The translations under genes and the position numbers were made by a program. The notes beneath the pieces were generated by a model. The model ran no database searches. It had not been told where the DNA came from and saw only the letters and a list, made by a program, of their open reading frames with translations. From contig CAJURO010000020.1 in the NCBI GenBank assembly GCA_910588985.1, forward strand, positions 1 to 31,896: a stretch of 31,896 nucleotides of DNA, read 5' to 3'. This document shows, one piece after another, positions 16,104 through 24,003 of the stretch. This DNA is from an uncultured Eggerthellaceae bacterium. GTDB taxonomy: Bacteria; Actinomycetota; Coriobacteriia; Coriobacteriales; Eggerthellaceae. Numbering within the stretch: the first letter of the stretch is position 1; each line of letters begins with the position of its first letter.

Positions 16104-16783
16104 CGGCGGATCCTCTCATCGCGCACGATGCGGCCGTCTTCGATGGCGATGATGCGATCTGCCGCGAGGGCGATCTCCTCGTCATGGGTGATCACGATCA
16201 TCGTCTGCCCCATCTCTTTGTTGGAAGCACGAAGAAGCTGCATGATCTCAACGCTGTTGTTGGTATCGAGGTTTCCCGTAGGTTCGTCTGCGAGCACGAC
16301 AGAGGGAGCATTCATCAGCGCTCGCCCAATGGCGACGCGTTGCTGCTGCCCGCCTGAGAGCTGGCTTGGAAGATGGCTTTCACGCCCGTGAAGACCGAGT
16401 GCGTCGAGCAAGCTTGCAAGGCGCTTTTCATTGATGCTACGGTTGTCAAGCTTGACGGGAAGCGTCATGTTCTCAACGACGTTGAGGACGGGAACCAAGT
16501 TGTAGAATTGGTAGACTAACCCTACCTCACGACGTCGGAACACGGCAAGCTCTTCGTCGCTTCGTGCATATACATCGGAGCCATTGAGCAGGACCTGTCC
16601 AGAAGTAGGGCGATCGACACCGCCAATGATGTGAAGCAGCGTTGACTTCCCTGATCCAGAGGAACCAACGATGGCAACGAATTCCCCTTCTGCAACAGAG
16701 AGAGACACATCGTCGAGCGCGCGGATGGCGGTTTCGCCTTCGCCATAGACCTTGGAGAGATGAGCAACGGTCAGAATGTCCAT
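16100..16783 (-). CDS. ABC transporter ATP-binding protein (MacB/LolD type)
   Basis: A 227-residue ATPase. Walker A GSSGSGKS is at 40-47, the Q-loop glutamine at about 92, signature LSGGQ at 142-146, Walker B VVLADE ending at Glu167, D-loop NLD and H-loop His200. Small size and the strongly conserved SSGSGKSTLLHIIGGVDRPTSG pattern are typical of the MacB/LolD group that pairs with FtsX permeases. The ATG at 16783 has AAAGG 7 bases before it; the frame is open much farther upstream, but the domain begins here and the extension is not conserved-looking. A 226-base gap separates it from the kinase gene. It holds an inverted pair AGCAGGC/GCCTGCT (16963-17007 region) but no clear promoter or terminator. 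Confidence 0.93.
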   Translation of the reverse strand: MDILTVAHLSKVYGEGETAIRALDDVSLSVAEGEFVAIVGSSGSGKSTLLHIIGGVDRPTSGQVLLNGSDVYARSDEELAVFRRREVGLVYQFYNLVPVLNVVENMTLPVKLDNRSINEKRLASLLDALGLHGRESHLPSQLSGGQQQRVAIGRALMNAPSVVLADEPTGNLDTNNSVEIMQLLRASNKEMGQTMIVITHDEEIALAADRIIAIEDGRIVRDERIRR

Positions 16784-17009
16784 GCGTATGCCTTTCATTT
16801 CCGTGATCGAACTTGATGTGCAGTATGGGCGAGTGGCATGTCCTGTCGATGACGCGCATATTACAACATAGTAAGGACGGATGAGCGAAGCAGGTGCAGT
16901 GTCGAGGATCGCATGCGCGACGCTGCTTTGTTGAGCGGAGAGGGCTGGATGATAACTAGGTAAGCAGGCAGAAAAGCGCTCTAGCGTTGAAGGTGCGCAA
17001 GCCTGCTCG

Positions 17010-18080
17010 CTAGACAACGACCTTCGGGAAGGCGATGTCGAACTGAGCGCCACCGCCATGAGCGTTGCAGGCGCGCAGCGTACCTCCTTGGGCTGAGATG
17101 AGCGCCTGGGCGAGGGAGAGGCCGATCCCGAACCCAAGCGGCTGAGCGGAAGAGTCGCTGAATGCAGCGTTCTGGGAAGCATCATCAGCATTGGAATCGC
17201 GAGAATCATGGGATTCATGCAGAACGCGGTCGTGCCCGCGATAGAAACGCTCGAAGATATGAGGGAGATCCTCTTCGGAGATGCCAGGCCCTGTGTCGCG
17301 AACACGAATGTTGGAAGAGATGGCGTTCTCGGTGACCTGGATGGTAATAGAGCCTCCTGTTGGCGTGTGCTCCATGCAGTTCTTCACGATGTTCTCAAGT
17401 GCCTCAGCGCTCCACATCGCATCTCCTGTGAACGTCGCTTCTTCATCAAGGTCGAAGATGAGGTCGATGTCGTGGAGGTCGAGCGCGGTTCCAAGGGGCA
17501 TCGTTGCGGCTCGCGCCAATTCTGCACTGTTCACAGTGCTTGTTTCGAAATGCATGGCGCCTGCGTCGACCTTCGCGATCTTGAGCAACGCGGTAACAAG
17601 CCATGCAACACGCTCAAGCAGTATCTCGAGCTCTCTCGTGGCGCGAATGCGCTCACGGGGGTCATCTGCGCGCTCGATGGCGGGCAACATGAGCCCTGCA
17701 GCCGTAAGGGGCGTGCGAATCTGATGAGAGATATCAGCAAGAGAATCGGAGAGCGCATTGCGCTCATGCTCGAGCTGGTCGCGCGTGCGTGCAAGGCGGG
17801 ACACCATCTTCGCAAGCTCGTTCGAAAGGATGGCAACATCGCCTTCGCGGCAATTGGAGAAGCCCACTCGTCGTCCTGAATGAAGCACTTCGTCGACCTC
17901 TTCAGCAAGGCGTGCGATCTGGCGATGTCGTACGAGAGAGACGACGATGAAGAAGGCAGCAGCGAATAAGAGCAGAGCAAACATCCAGACCTTCGCTTCG
18001 CGAGGGGCTGCCCAGATGAGAAGGGCGCCTCCTGCAAGAAGCGCGAGCGTTTGCTTGACAAGCGTCGAATAGGATCCCAT
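17010..18080 (-). CDS. Intramembrane-sensing histidine kinase
   Basis: A 356-residue kinase. Two N-terminal helices (about 11-25 and 31-50) are joined by a very short loop (APREAK), so there is no outside sensor domain; this is the layout of intramembrane-sensing kinases such as BceS. His119 lies in ISHQIRTPLTA. The N box is ENIVKNCMEHTP (Asn234), then DTGPGI at 262-267 and GFGIGL at 316-321. An unusual Asp/Ser/Asn-rich insert of about 25 residues sits between the F box and the second G box. It starts one base after the regulator's stop, so the pair is co-translated. By analogy, the neighbouring exporter may itself serve as the sensor. Confidence 0.9.
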   Translation of the reverse strand: MGSYSTLVKQTLALLAGGALLIWAAPREAKVWMFALLLFAAAFFIVVSLVRHRQIARLAEEVDEVLHSGRRVGFSNCREGDVAILSNELAKMVSRLARTRDQLEHERNALSDSLADISHQIRTPLTAAGLMLPAIERADDPRERIRATRELEILLERVAWLVTALLKIAKVDAGAMHFETSTVNSAELARAATMPLGTALDLHDIDLIFDLDEEATFTGDAMWSAEALENIVKNCMEHTPTGGSITIQVTENAISSNIRVRDTGPGISEEDLPHIFERFYRGHDRVLHESHDSRDSNADDASQNAAFSDSSAQPLGFGIGLSLAQALISAQGGTLRACNAHGGGAQFDIAFPKVVV

Positions 18081-18081
18081 G

Positions 18082-18753
18082 CTACTCGGCCACCTTGTAG
18101 CCCATTCCGCGTACCGTAAGGATGATCTGAGGGGCGGAAGGGTCAGTCTCGACCTTCTCGCGCAAGCGCTTGATGTAGACGTTGAGCGCATTGTCAGAGA
18201 CATATTCGCCAGCGGTATCCCAGATGGCATCTTTGAGGTTATCGCGCGTGACGAGCTTGCCCTTATGCTGCAGGAAGTAGAGGAGGAGGCGATATTCAAG
18301 CGCAGAGAGGTATACTTCCTGGTCATTCTTGGTGACGAGCGCTGATCCCACGTCAAGCTTTACATCTCCAGCGACAAGGACGTCTTCGGCATGGTTTGCT
18401 CGGCGCAGCGCACTGCGGATGCGCGAGACGAGCTCACGCGCGCGAAAAGGCTTCGATATGTAGTCGACGGCGCCCATGTCGAGGCCAGCGACCGTTGAAT
18501 ACTCGTCGTCGGAGGCTGTGAGGAATATGACAGGCATCTCAGGGGTCATCTTCTGAGCGGCCGCGCAGACAGCGAAGCCGTTTCCCTCTTCGAGCGTAAC
18601 ATCGAGCAGCGCGATATCGAAATTCCTTGCCTGCAAAAGCTCGAGCGCTCCAGACTGTGTGGAGACTTGGCTCACCTCGAATCCCTCGTCTTTGAGGAGA
18701 TTCGTGAGCGAGCGGACGATGGAGCGATCATCTTCAACTAAGAGAATATGCAT
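18082..18753 (-). CDS. OmpR-family response regulator
   Basis: A 223-residue regulator. The receiver domain has Asp8/Asp9, phospho-acceptor Asp51 in LLDVTLEEGNG, Thr79 and Lys101. A winged-helix DNA-binding domain covers about 125-223 and ends with LTVRGMGYKVAE, typical of OmpR/PhoB. The ATG at 18753 is 4 bases after AAGGAGG. It is the first gene of the kinase-ATPase-permease series and very likely controls it. A promoter-like pair is seen just upstream, and repeat element C lies about 115 bases upstream of the start. The frame is open farther upstream, but the receiver begins at 18753. Confidence 0.93.
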   Translation of the reverse strand: MHILLVEDDRSIVRSLTNLLKDEGFEVSQVSTQSGALELLQARNFDIALLDVTLEEGNGFAVCAAAQKMTPEMPVIFLTASDDEYSTVAGLDMGAVDYISKPFRARELVSRIRSALRRANHAEDVLVAGDVKLDVGSALVTKNDQEVYLSALEYRLLLYFLQHKGKLVTRDNLKDAIWDTAGEYVSDNALNVYIKRLREKVETDPSAPQIILTVRGMGYKVAE

Positions 18754-18775
18754 GAAGCCTCCTTTTGATGGGTAC

Positions 18776-18804
18776 ATCATATCTTGCGGCATGGGTCCCG
18801 TGAA
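18776..18804 (-). promoter_or_regulatory. Probable promoter of the two-component/ABC operon
   Basis: On the minus strand, TTCACG (18799-18804) and TATGAT (18776-18781) are 17 bases apart and lead to a start about 15-20 bases before the regulator's ATG. The -10 is good and the -35 weak. Confidence 0.35.
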
Positions 18805-18869
18805 GCAGGTCATGCGAGAAATCCCTGGTAGCTTACCGAATCGTAATGAGGTAGATTGCGTTGGCAACT

Positions 18870-18998
18870 CAATTTCAATGCACGCTGGGTTGCCATGCGA
18901 TAGATGAAAGCCTCGCCGCGTCGTCGCTTCGAGCCAAGGTCTCTCAGCGACTTTGGCTTACCTCGCTTTCACTATCGCATGGCAACCTATCATGTATC
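18870..18998 (+). repeat. Intergenic inverted-repeat element, copy C
   Basis: Same orientation as copy A. Inner arms at 18889-18910 and 18966-18986 pair over GTTGCCATGCGATAG, a sequence different from the arms of copy B, yet each copy is self-complementary. The core (18911-18965) is almost identical to that of copy A. The outer left part keeps AATGCAC...TGGGTT; the outer right part has diverged. It lies between the response regulator start and the DUF4190-like gene's terminator. Confidence 0.85.
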
Positions 18999-19023
18999 CC
19001 TCATGGGAGCTGGCGAGGCCTAC

Positions 19024-19054
19024 AAAAAAAGAACCTCGCGAAGAGGTTCTTTTT
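19024..19054. terminator. Bidirectional intrinsic terminator
   Basis: A 7-bp stem GAACCTC/GAGGTTC with a 5-base loop, extended by A residues on the left (19024-19030) and T residues on the right (19050-19054). It follows the minus-strand stop at 19080 by about 25 bases. Confidence 0.88.
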
Positions 19055-19079
19055 CGAGCAATGATATGTGGCGAGTGCT

Positions 19080-20318
19080 CTAGAGGTAGCCGAAGAAGAA
19101 GTTGATCTCGTCTTGCCAGCTCTCCTCATCGATGACCCACTCACCATTGGTGTATACGAGGTCAACATCCAAGAGATTGTCAGGAGAAGGCTCTATCTCA
19201 AGCGTTGCCCGCGTGACGATCGAGCCGATCTCAGCCTGGCGCTCTGCTGGGCTCATCTTGACGAGAGCATCAATGTTGCCCTTGAGCTTTTCGTTGATCA
19301 GATCGACGATGTCGTACATATCGCGGATGGTGAGATAGAAGTTCGCTTCAGCCTCATCACCTTCTTCGACACCATCGACCAACATATAAGAAGGCTCGTA
19401 ATCGAAGCCCTGGAGCATGAGGTCAACCATGTTTGCTGGATCGATGCCGCAGCTCTCCATGGTCATCTCTTCGTCGAAGCTGTCGGTGAGGGCCTGGGCG
19501 AACGTGGTTTCCATTTCGGCTTGGATCTCGGCCAGTGCAGCAGGGTCATGGGCCTTGATCTTATCGAGACGTGCTCCCACTGCATCCTGAACGGCGAATT
19601 CCGCATCATCAAGCTCAGAAGAGGCAGAGCTTGAGGCACTTGATGAAGACGTGATGGCAGGGGTGCGCGTTGATGATACATCAAGGTCGTAGTCATCCGC
19701 GATGCTGAGCGCAAGAACGATGGCGACGGTATTGACGATGATCATGATGACAGACAAGATGATGCCGATGATGCCGCAGATACGGCCCGCTTTTCCTTGT
19801 CCAAGCGTGCCGCCCGCCTTGAAGTATTTGCCAGCAAGGATGATCGCTACGATGCCAAGCACGATGCCAACGATCGGGATGAAGCAGAAGACGATGGCAA
19901 GGATGCCGCAAACAAGAGCGCCCGTCGGGCTTGGTTGAGCTTGGCCAGGAGGTGCGATAGGGGCTTCAGGAGAGGGTGCGCCATAGACAGGCTGGCCTTG
20001 TGGTGGTTGTGCAGGGGGAGGCGGAACCTGTCCCGAAGCAGCTGCTGGGGGCATTGGCATGGTAGCGGTAGGCTGCGCAGCGCTTTGCGGCGTTGGTTGT
20101 GCACCAGGGGCCTGGACAGGCTGTGCGGGGTCCTGCTGAACAGGTTGTGTGGCCTGAGCTTGCGTTGGCTGCGCATCGGCGCCCTGCGCTGGGGGTGCAA
20201 TGTGGCTCTGCTCGGGCTGGAGCGGTGCGGTGGCCGCACCTGATCCGGGCTCAGCCTGGGGAGCCTGAGCATCTTGTGCGCTCATGGCGGGTTGCTGGGC
20301 GGTGTCCTTCTCGTCCAT
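19080..20318 (-). CDS. DUF4190-like membrane protein with Pro/Gln/Ala-rich N-terminus
   Basis: A 412-residue protein. Residues 1-130 are low-complexity, rich in Ala, Gln and Pro and probably cytoplasmic. Two hydrophobic segments follow (about 135-160 and 172-205), with a Gly-rich loop carrying the KYFKAGG and QGKAGRICGIIGI pattern of DUF4190-type proteins. After a Ser-rich linker (about 215-232) comes an acidic domain of about 180 residues, probably outside the cell, ending in WQDEINFFFGYL. No catalytic motif is seen. The ATG has AGGAG 8 bases upstream. It is a single gene with a strong terminator; a possible operator dyad lies upstream. Its function is not known; a similar layout is common in Coriobacteriia and Bifidobacteriales. 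Confidence 0.8.
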   Translation of the reverse strand: MDEKDTAQQPAMSAQDAQAPQAEPGSGAATAPLQPEQSHIAPPAQGADAQPTQAQATQPVQQDPAQPVQAPGAQPTPQSAAQPTATMPMPPAAASGQVPPPPAQPPQGQPVYGAPSPEAPIAPPGQAQPSPTGALVCGILAIVFCFIPIVGIVLGIVAIILAGKYFKAGGTLGQGKAGRICGIIGIILSVIMIIVNTVAIVLALSIADDYDLDVSSTRTPAITSSSSASSSASSELDDAEFAVQDAVGARLDKIKAHDPAALAEIQAEMETTFAQALTDSFDEEMTMESCGIDPANMVDLMLQGFDYEPSYMLVDGVEEGDEAEANFYLTIRDMYDIVDLINEKLKGNIDALVKMSPAERQAEIGSIVTRATLEIEPSPDNLLDVDLVYTNGEWVIDEESWQDEINFFFGYL

Positions 20319-20350
20319 GGTCTTCTCCTCTGGTTAGTCCGTTGTTGCCT

Positions 20351-20376
20351 CTACAACATGATGTATATCATTGTAG
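20351..20376. promoter_or_regulatory. Imperfect dyad upstream of the DUF4190-like gene
   Basis: CTACAACATGAT and ATCATTGTAG are inverted around a 4-base centre, pairing over 10 bp with a two-base bulge. It lies 33 bases upstream of the minus-strand ATG, where an operator or -10 region would be expected. No known regulator is assigned. Confidence 0.3.
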
Positions 20377-20496
20377 TGCAGATGGTAGGGGAGTCAGGGT
20401 ACGATCAGATGACATCCGAGTCGTCTTCTGCCACTTGCATTCTGCATGTGACGCTAAGGCACCGTTGACGTCAAGGACCCCCTCGCATCAATGTCC

Positions 20497-20976
20497 TCAG
20501 TCGCTGTCGTCTCGTCCTCGAGCAAGCATGCGCTTCATGCGCTCCTTGCCGTATTCAGCTGTTTGAACTGCTGCGGTCACCAGGCAGATGCCAAGGGCGA
20601 TTCCCGCAGCGAACTGAAGCGTTGCAAGAGCGTTCGCCATGCAGGCGTCCCACATGCCGTTCACGGCATTTGACATGGTGTAGAAGAGCCCTCGCCCGGG
20701 GACAAGGGGGATCACTGCAATGATGAAGAATACGCTTGTGGGCACTTTGCACCGCCGAGCGGCTGCTTCCGCATAGATGGCGGCGAACGTGCAGGCGATC
20801 AAGCAAGGGATGAAGATGCCCCCGATCGCTTGGTTGAGGATCCAATAAAGGAGCCAGGTGAGGATCCCACCAAGAGAGGCGGCAAGGATATGGCGCGGTG
20901 TGACATTGAAGAACAGCGCAAACCCAAGGGCGCCCACGAACGACATCGCAAGTTGTAGGAGAGCCTGCGTATCCAT
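20497..20976 (-). CDS. Threonine/serine exporter family protein, small subunit (ThrE_2/DUF3815)
   Basis: A 159-residue membrane protein with about five helices: QLAMSFVGALGFALFFNVTPRHILAAS..., then a second segment with EAAARRCKVPTSVFFIIAVIPLVPG, the family's conserved IPLVPG motif, followed by GRGLFYTM. It corresponds to the C-terminal half of ThrE, which in corynebacteria is one chain that exports threonine and serine by proton antiport. Its ATG is one base past the stop of the ThrE_1 gene, so the two are translationally coupled and probably form one complex. There is no strong separate Shine-Dalgarno. Confidence 0.88.
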   Translation of the reverse strand: MDTQALLQLAMSFVGALGFALFFNVTPRHILAASLGGILTWLLYWILNQAIGGIFIPCLIACTFAAIYAEAAARRCKVPTSVFFIIAVIPLVPGRGLFYTMSNAVNGMWDACMANALATLQFAAGIALGICLVTAAVQTAEYGKERMKRMLARGRDDSD

Positions 20977-20977
20977 A

Positions 20978-21787
20978 TCAACCAACCATTCCCGACAACC
21001 AGAGCGCGGCCATGAAGCCAAGCGCGAGCGATGTTGCCCACAGAAGGCTCTCGATGAAACGCATGACGCCTGAAATGGTATCGCCTGAGAGCATGTCGCG
21101 AGTTGCATTCGTCATGGCAACACCAGGGATCAGCAGCATGATGTCACCTATCATGACCATGTCAGTTGAAATGCCAGGAACAAGATGGGTCACCACGACG
21201 ATGCCTATGCCAACGAGCAGCGATGCACCGAAGTTGAAGATCATGGTGTTGGGCGTCCATGGCTTGAAGTGCTCTATCGCAAAGCACAGGAAGATGGCGA
21301 AAAGGGCCGAGACGATGCCATCGAGCCAGCTTCCGCCGAAGAATACGGCGAAGCCGAAAGCTGAGAGGATACCGCCGATATAGAGCGCCCAACGTGGGAT
21401 CGGCCGTGAGACGATGCTCTCAAGGCGTTGTTTCAGCTCGGCTAAAGGAAGAGGATGGGTGGCGCAGTCGTCGCAGAGGCGGCTCATAGCCTCAAGCTTG
21501 TCAAAGTTGATGCCGCCTTCGCCGATCACGCGGCGTGTCAAAGTATGCTCCGACCCGCTGGGCAATGTCATGGTGACGACGATGGCAGCAGTGATCACAA
21601 GGACGTTCATCTTGCGTGCGCCGTAGGCACGGCCCATCTCGCTCAGCTTCTCTTCGACGAAGTGGACATCGGCGCCGCATTTGAGCATTGCTTCGCCCAC
21701 ATCAAGCAACCCAGGGAACACCTCGAGCGCAAATGCGTCGGCCTCTTTGGCAGAGAGGCTGTTGGCAAGCGTAGGGGCGGTATCCAT
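20978..21787 (-). CDS. Threonine/serine exporter family protein, large subunit (ThrE_1/DUF1212)
   Basis: A 269-residue protein. A soluble N-terminal part (about 1-115) has the family's GEAMLKCGADVHFVEE and PSGSEHTLTRRV segments. About five helices follow, with FGGSWLDGIVSALFAI and the conserved LVPGISTDMVMIGDIMLLIPGVAMTNATRDMLSGDTISG, in which the IPG and TNATRDML stretches are diagnostic. Together with the small subunit it forms a split ThrE exporter. The ATG at 21787 has only a weak purine-rich ribosome site. It is divergent from the patatin-like gene across a 91-base gap. Confidence 0.9.
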   Translation of the reverse strand: MDTAPTLANSLSAKEADAFALEVFPGLLDVGEAMLKCGADVHFVEEKLSEMGRAYGARKMNVLVITAAIVVTMTLPSGSEHTLTRRVIGEGGINFDKLEAMSRLCDDCATHPLPLAELKQRLESIVSRPIPRWALYIGGILSAFGFAVFFGGSWLDGIVSALFAIFLCFAIEHFKPWTPNTMIFNFGASLLVGIGIVVVTHLVPGISTDMVMIGDIMLLIPGVAMTNATRDMLSGDTISGVMRFIESLLWATSLALGFMAALWLSGMVG

Positions 21788-21836
21788 GAGTATGATCTTT
21801 CTTATTCAAGGGTCAATGGTGGTTGGTCACCTTCGC

Positions 21837-21842
21837 TATAAT
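21837..21842 (+). promoter_or_regulatory. -10 box TATAAT for the patatin-like gene
   Basis: A perfect TATAAT lies 36 bases before the ATG at 21879. The -35 region is not recognisable at 17-base spacing. The position fits a normal leader with the AAGGGG ribosome site. Confidence 0.4.
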
Positions 21843-21878
21843 CCAAGAAAAAGGCTTGAATGGCAAGGGGTCGTTAGG

Positions 21879-22721
21879 ATGGAGAAGATCGGAATCGTAG
21901 ATGCAGGCGGTGGATTCCGCGGTGTGTACGCATGTGGAGCGCTTGATCGATGCCTGGAGGAAGGCGTGTCCTTCGACGTATGCATTGGCGTATCGGCAGG
22001 GAGCGCGAACCTCTCTTCGTTCATCGCAGGGCAGATGGGGCGCAATTATCGATTCTATACGCACTATGGCATGCGCAAGAAGTACGCAAGCCTTGGGAAC
22101 TATGTACGACATGGCTCCTTCCTTGGCCTGGACTACATCTACAGCACGCTCTCGAATGCAGATGGCGAAGATCCTCTTGACTATCCTGCGCTGAAGGCAA
22201 GCCCTGCGGACTTCATCGTTGTGGCAGCAGATGCACGTACGGGCGATGTCCGCTATTTCACAAAAGAGGATATGCATCAAGATGATTACGATATCCTCAA
22301 GGCATCATGCGCCATTCCTGGTGTGTGCCGACCCTACGAGATCGATGGGATACCCTACTTTGATGGCGCTCTCGGCGATCCTGTTCCTGTTGAGCGGGCC
22401 TTCGCTGAAGGATGCGACAAGGTGGTCGTGCTCTTGACGAAGCCAGCGAACGTAGCGCGCACGCCTGGTCAAGATCCTACGTTCGCACGTATGGTACGAA
22501 GGAAGTACCCTCACGCTGCGACGGCGCTGCTCAATCGCGCTGATCGCTATAACGAAGGGGTGCGCATCGCCCGCGAATACGAACGTGCGGGCAGAGCGTT
22601 GATCGTGTCGCCTGATGATACCTGTGGAGTATCTACGCTGACGCGGGAGAAGGATCGCCTTGATGCACTCTATGCGAAAGGGTATGGAGATGGCGAGCAG
22701 ATCGTCTCTTTTTTGAGTTAG
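21879..22721 (+). CDS. Patatin-like phospholipase
   Basis: A 280-residue protein of the bacterial patatin group. The oxyanion motif GGGFRG is at 10-15, the nucleophile Ser39 in GVSAGS, and the second catalytic residue Asp162 in DGALGD (DGA/G motif). It should hydrolyse acyl esters of phospholipids or neutral lipids with a Ser-Asp dyad. There is no signal peptide, so it acts in the cytoplasm or at the inner membrane face. I chose ATG 21879 because AAGGGG precedes it by 9 bases and the family motif begins at residue 5; the longer frame upstream overlaps the divergent exporter gene. The radical SAM gene follows 26 bases later, so they probably form an operon. Confidence 0.92.
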   Translation: MEKIGIVDAGGGFRGVYACGALDRCLEEGVSFDVCIGVSAGSANLSSFIAGQMGRNYRFYTHYGMRKKYASLGNYVRHGSFLGLDYIYSTLSNADGEDPLDYPALKASPADFIVVAADARTGDVRYFTKEDMHQDDYDILKASCAIPGVCRPYEIDGIPYFDGALGDPVPVERAFAEGCDKVVVLLTKPANVARTPGQDPTFARMVRRKYPHAATALLNRADRYNEGVRIAREYERAGRALIVSPDDTCGVSTLTREKDRLDALYAKGYGDGEQIVSFLS

Positions 22722-22747
22722 GAAAGCTTTGATCCAAGGGAGCTAGC

Positions 22748-23635
22748 ATGCCTGTTAAATCACCTCAGCATCGTCCGCCCAATGACATGTCCTGTCCTAT
22801 GCTGCCTATCGTTGATGGCTGCACTCATGGGAAATGCCATTTCTGCAGCATCTTCGATGGCATTCCCTTCATGGCTCTCCCGCGCGATGCTGTCATTGCG
22901 GACATCGAGGAGATAGCGAAGACGGCGACCGCCCTCACGCGGCGCATCTATCTGACGGGCGGGAATCCCTTCGCTCTTTCTGCTGATGCGTTGATCGAGG
23001 TGTTCGATGAGGTTGAGCGCCGCATTCCTTCGGTCAAGAGCTACGGCGGATTCTGTCGGATCAGCGATATCGCACGCAAGAGCGACGATGATCTTGCTCG
23101 TCTTGCGGCGCGTGGAGTGAGTGGCGTCGCGATCGGCGCAGAGAGCGGGTTCGACGAAGCGCTTGCGTTCATGGAGAAGGGCCATACCGCGCGCGACATC
23201 ATCGAGCAAGCGCAGCGGCTGCATGATGCGGGTATCCCGTTCACCTTCTTCTATCTTACGGGAATTGCAGGTGCGGGGCATGGTCAAGAGAACGCGCTTG
23301 CCTCAGCTGAGGTCTTCAGCAAGGCAGCTCCCGAGCGGATCCTCGTCGTCACGATGACGCCTTCGCCAGGCTGGTCTCTCGCAGCTGACATCGAAGCTGG
23401 GCGGTGGGCGCCCCCGACCGAAGTGGAGATGGCAGAGGAGATCCGTGCGTTCATTGCGAACTTGACCTGCAAGACATTCGTCAATTGCTCTCATGACACA
23501 GATATCCTGCGATTCGAGGGAATGGTGCCCCTTAACCAGGAGAAGATGATCGAGCTTATGGACCATCAGATCCCTAAGATGAACGAGAAGGCCGCCCGTC
23601 GCATGCGAGAGGCTTTGCATAAGGCAACGTTCTAA
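22748..23635 (+). CDS. Radical SAM protein of unknown substrate
   Basis: A 295-residue protein. The iron-sulfur motif is Cys25, Cys30, Cys33 in DGCTHGKCHFC, a CX4CX2C spacing instead of the usual CX3CX2C. That spacing is known from a group of radical SAM proteins in anaerobes that begin with a similar DGCTHNKC pattern. LTGGNPF is the glycine-rich SAM-binding segment, and GVAIGAESGFDEAL and GIPFTFFYLTGIAG follow the Elp3/coproporphyrinogen-oxidase-like barrel. The reaction cannot be predicted. The C-terminus has a Cys/His-containing segment (FVNCSHDTD) and no second cluster motif. AGGGAG precedes the ATG. It lies behind the patatin-like gene. Confidence 0.9.
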   Translation: MPVKSPQHRPPNDMSCPMLPIVDGCTHGKCHFCSIFDGIPFMALPRDAVIADIEEIAKTATALTRRIYLTGGNPFALSADALIEVFDEVERRIPSVKSYGGFCRISDIARKSDDDLARLAARGVSGVAIGAESGFDEALAFMEKGHTARDIIEQAQRLHDAGIPFTFFYLTGIAGAGHGQENALASAEVFSKAAPERILVVTMTPSPGWSLAADIEAGRWAPPTEVEMAEEIRAFIANLTCKTFVNCSHDTDILRFEGMVPLNQEKMIELMDHQIPKMNEKAARRMREALHKATF

Positions 23636-23693
23636 GCTCAAGAGCTCGATCTGAGCAAAAAGAGCTTTGGCCAAATTAAGCGTTACCGAAGCG

Positions 23694-23721
23694 TTGACAA
23701 GGCATTGCTCGGTACTATAAT
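23694..23721 (+). promoter_or_regulatory. Consensus sigma-70 promoter for the riboswitch and symporter
   Basis: Exact TTGACA (23694-23699) and exact TATAAT (23716-23721) are separated by 16 bases. Transcription would start near 23728, about 60 bases before the riboswitch and 275 before the symporter ATG. Confidence 0.9.
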
Positions 23722-23787
23722 CAGAAACGCAACTACGCAGACCCCACTGGAAGCATTCTGAACCGCGCTGGAACAGGATGTGGATTG

Positions 23788-23872
23788 GGCCTCTGGAGAA
23801 TCCCGCATACGGGTGCCGAAGGTGCAAAGCGAGCTTCTTGCCGCTGAAACTCTCAGGCAAAAGGACAGAGAA
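23788..23872 (+). ncRNA. Glycine riboswitch (single aptamer)
   Basis: The conserved glycine aptamer elements are present: TGCCGAAGGTGCAA at about 23814-23827, then GCTGAAACTCTCAGGCAAAAGGACAGAG running to 23870, with P1 formed by CTCTG (23791-23795) and CAGAG (23866-23870). Only one full aptamer is seen; neither the 60-base leader before it nor the 133 bases after it contains a second copy of the core. It controls the downstream AGCS symporter, as is common for this family. After the aptamer there is a short hairpin (ACGCC/GGCG, about 23879-23894) and a pyrimidine tract (23901-23916) that could pair with the symporter's ribosome site at 23990-24001. The rest of the 23636-24003 gap shows only the promoter. 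Confidence 0.95.
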
Positions 23873-24003
23873 CGCGTAACGCCGTTTCTGGCGCAATCCG
23901 CTCTTCTTTCCTTTCCGTGTGCATTTTCCCGAAGTCCAGTCAGGCCCTTGGTGGTCTTGCAGGATCAAGTAAGTTCGCCATTTGCGTTGAAGGAGAGGAA
24001 GAT

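Noticed and set aside
16784..17009. AGCAGGC/GCCTGCT inverted pair as kinase-gene terminator
   Set aside because: Arms are only 7 bp, 30 bases apart, with no U-run at the right place.
23729..23787. First aptamer of a tandem glycine riboswitch
   Set aside because: The conserved core (CCGAAGG.GCAA and CAGGCAAAAGGAC type) occurs only once in the leader.
23303..23968. Minus-strand open frame spanning the radical SAM end and the riboswitch
   Set aside because: Runs across the promoter and aptamer and has no family pattern.
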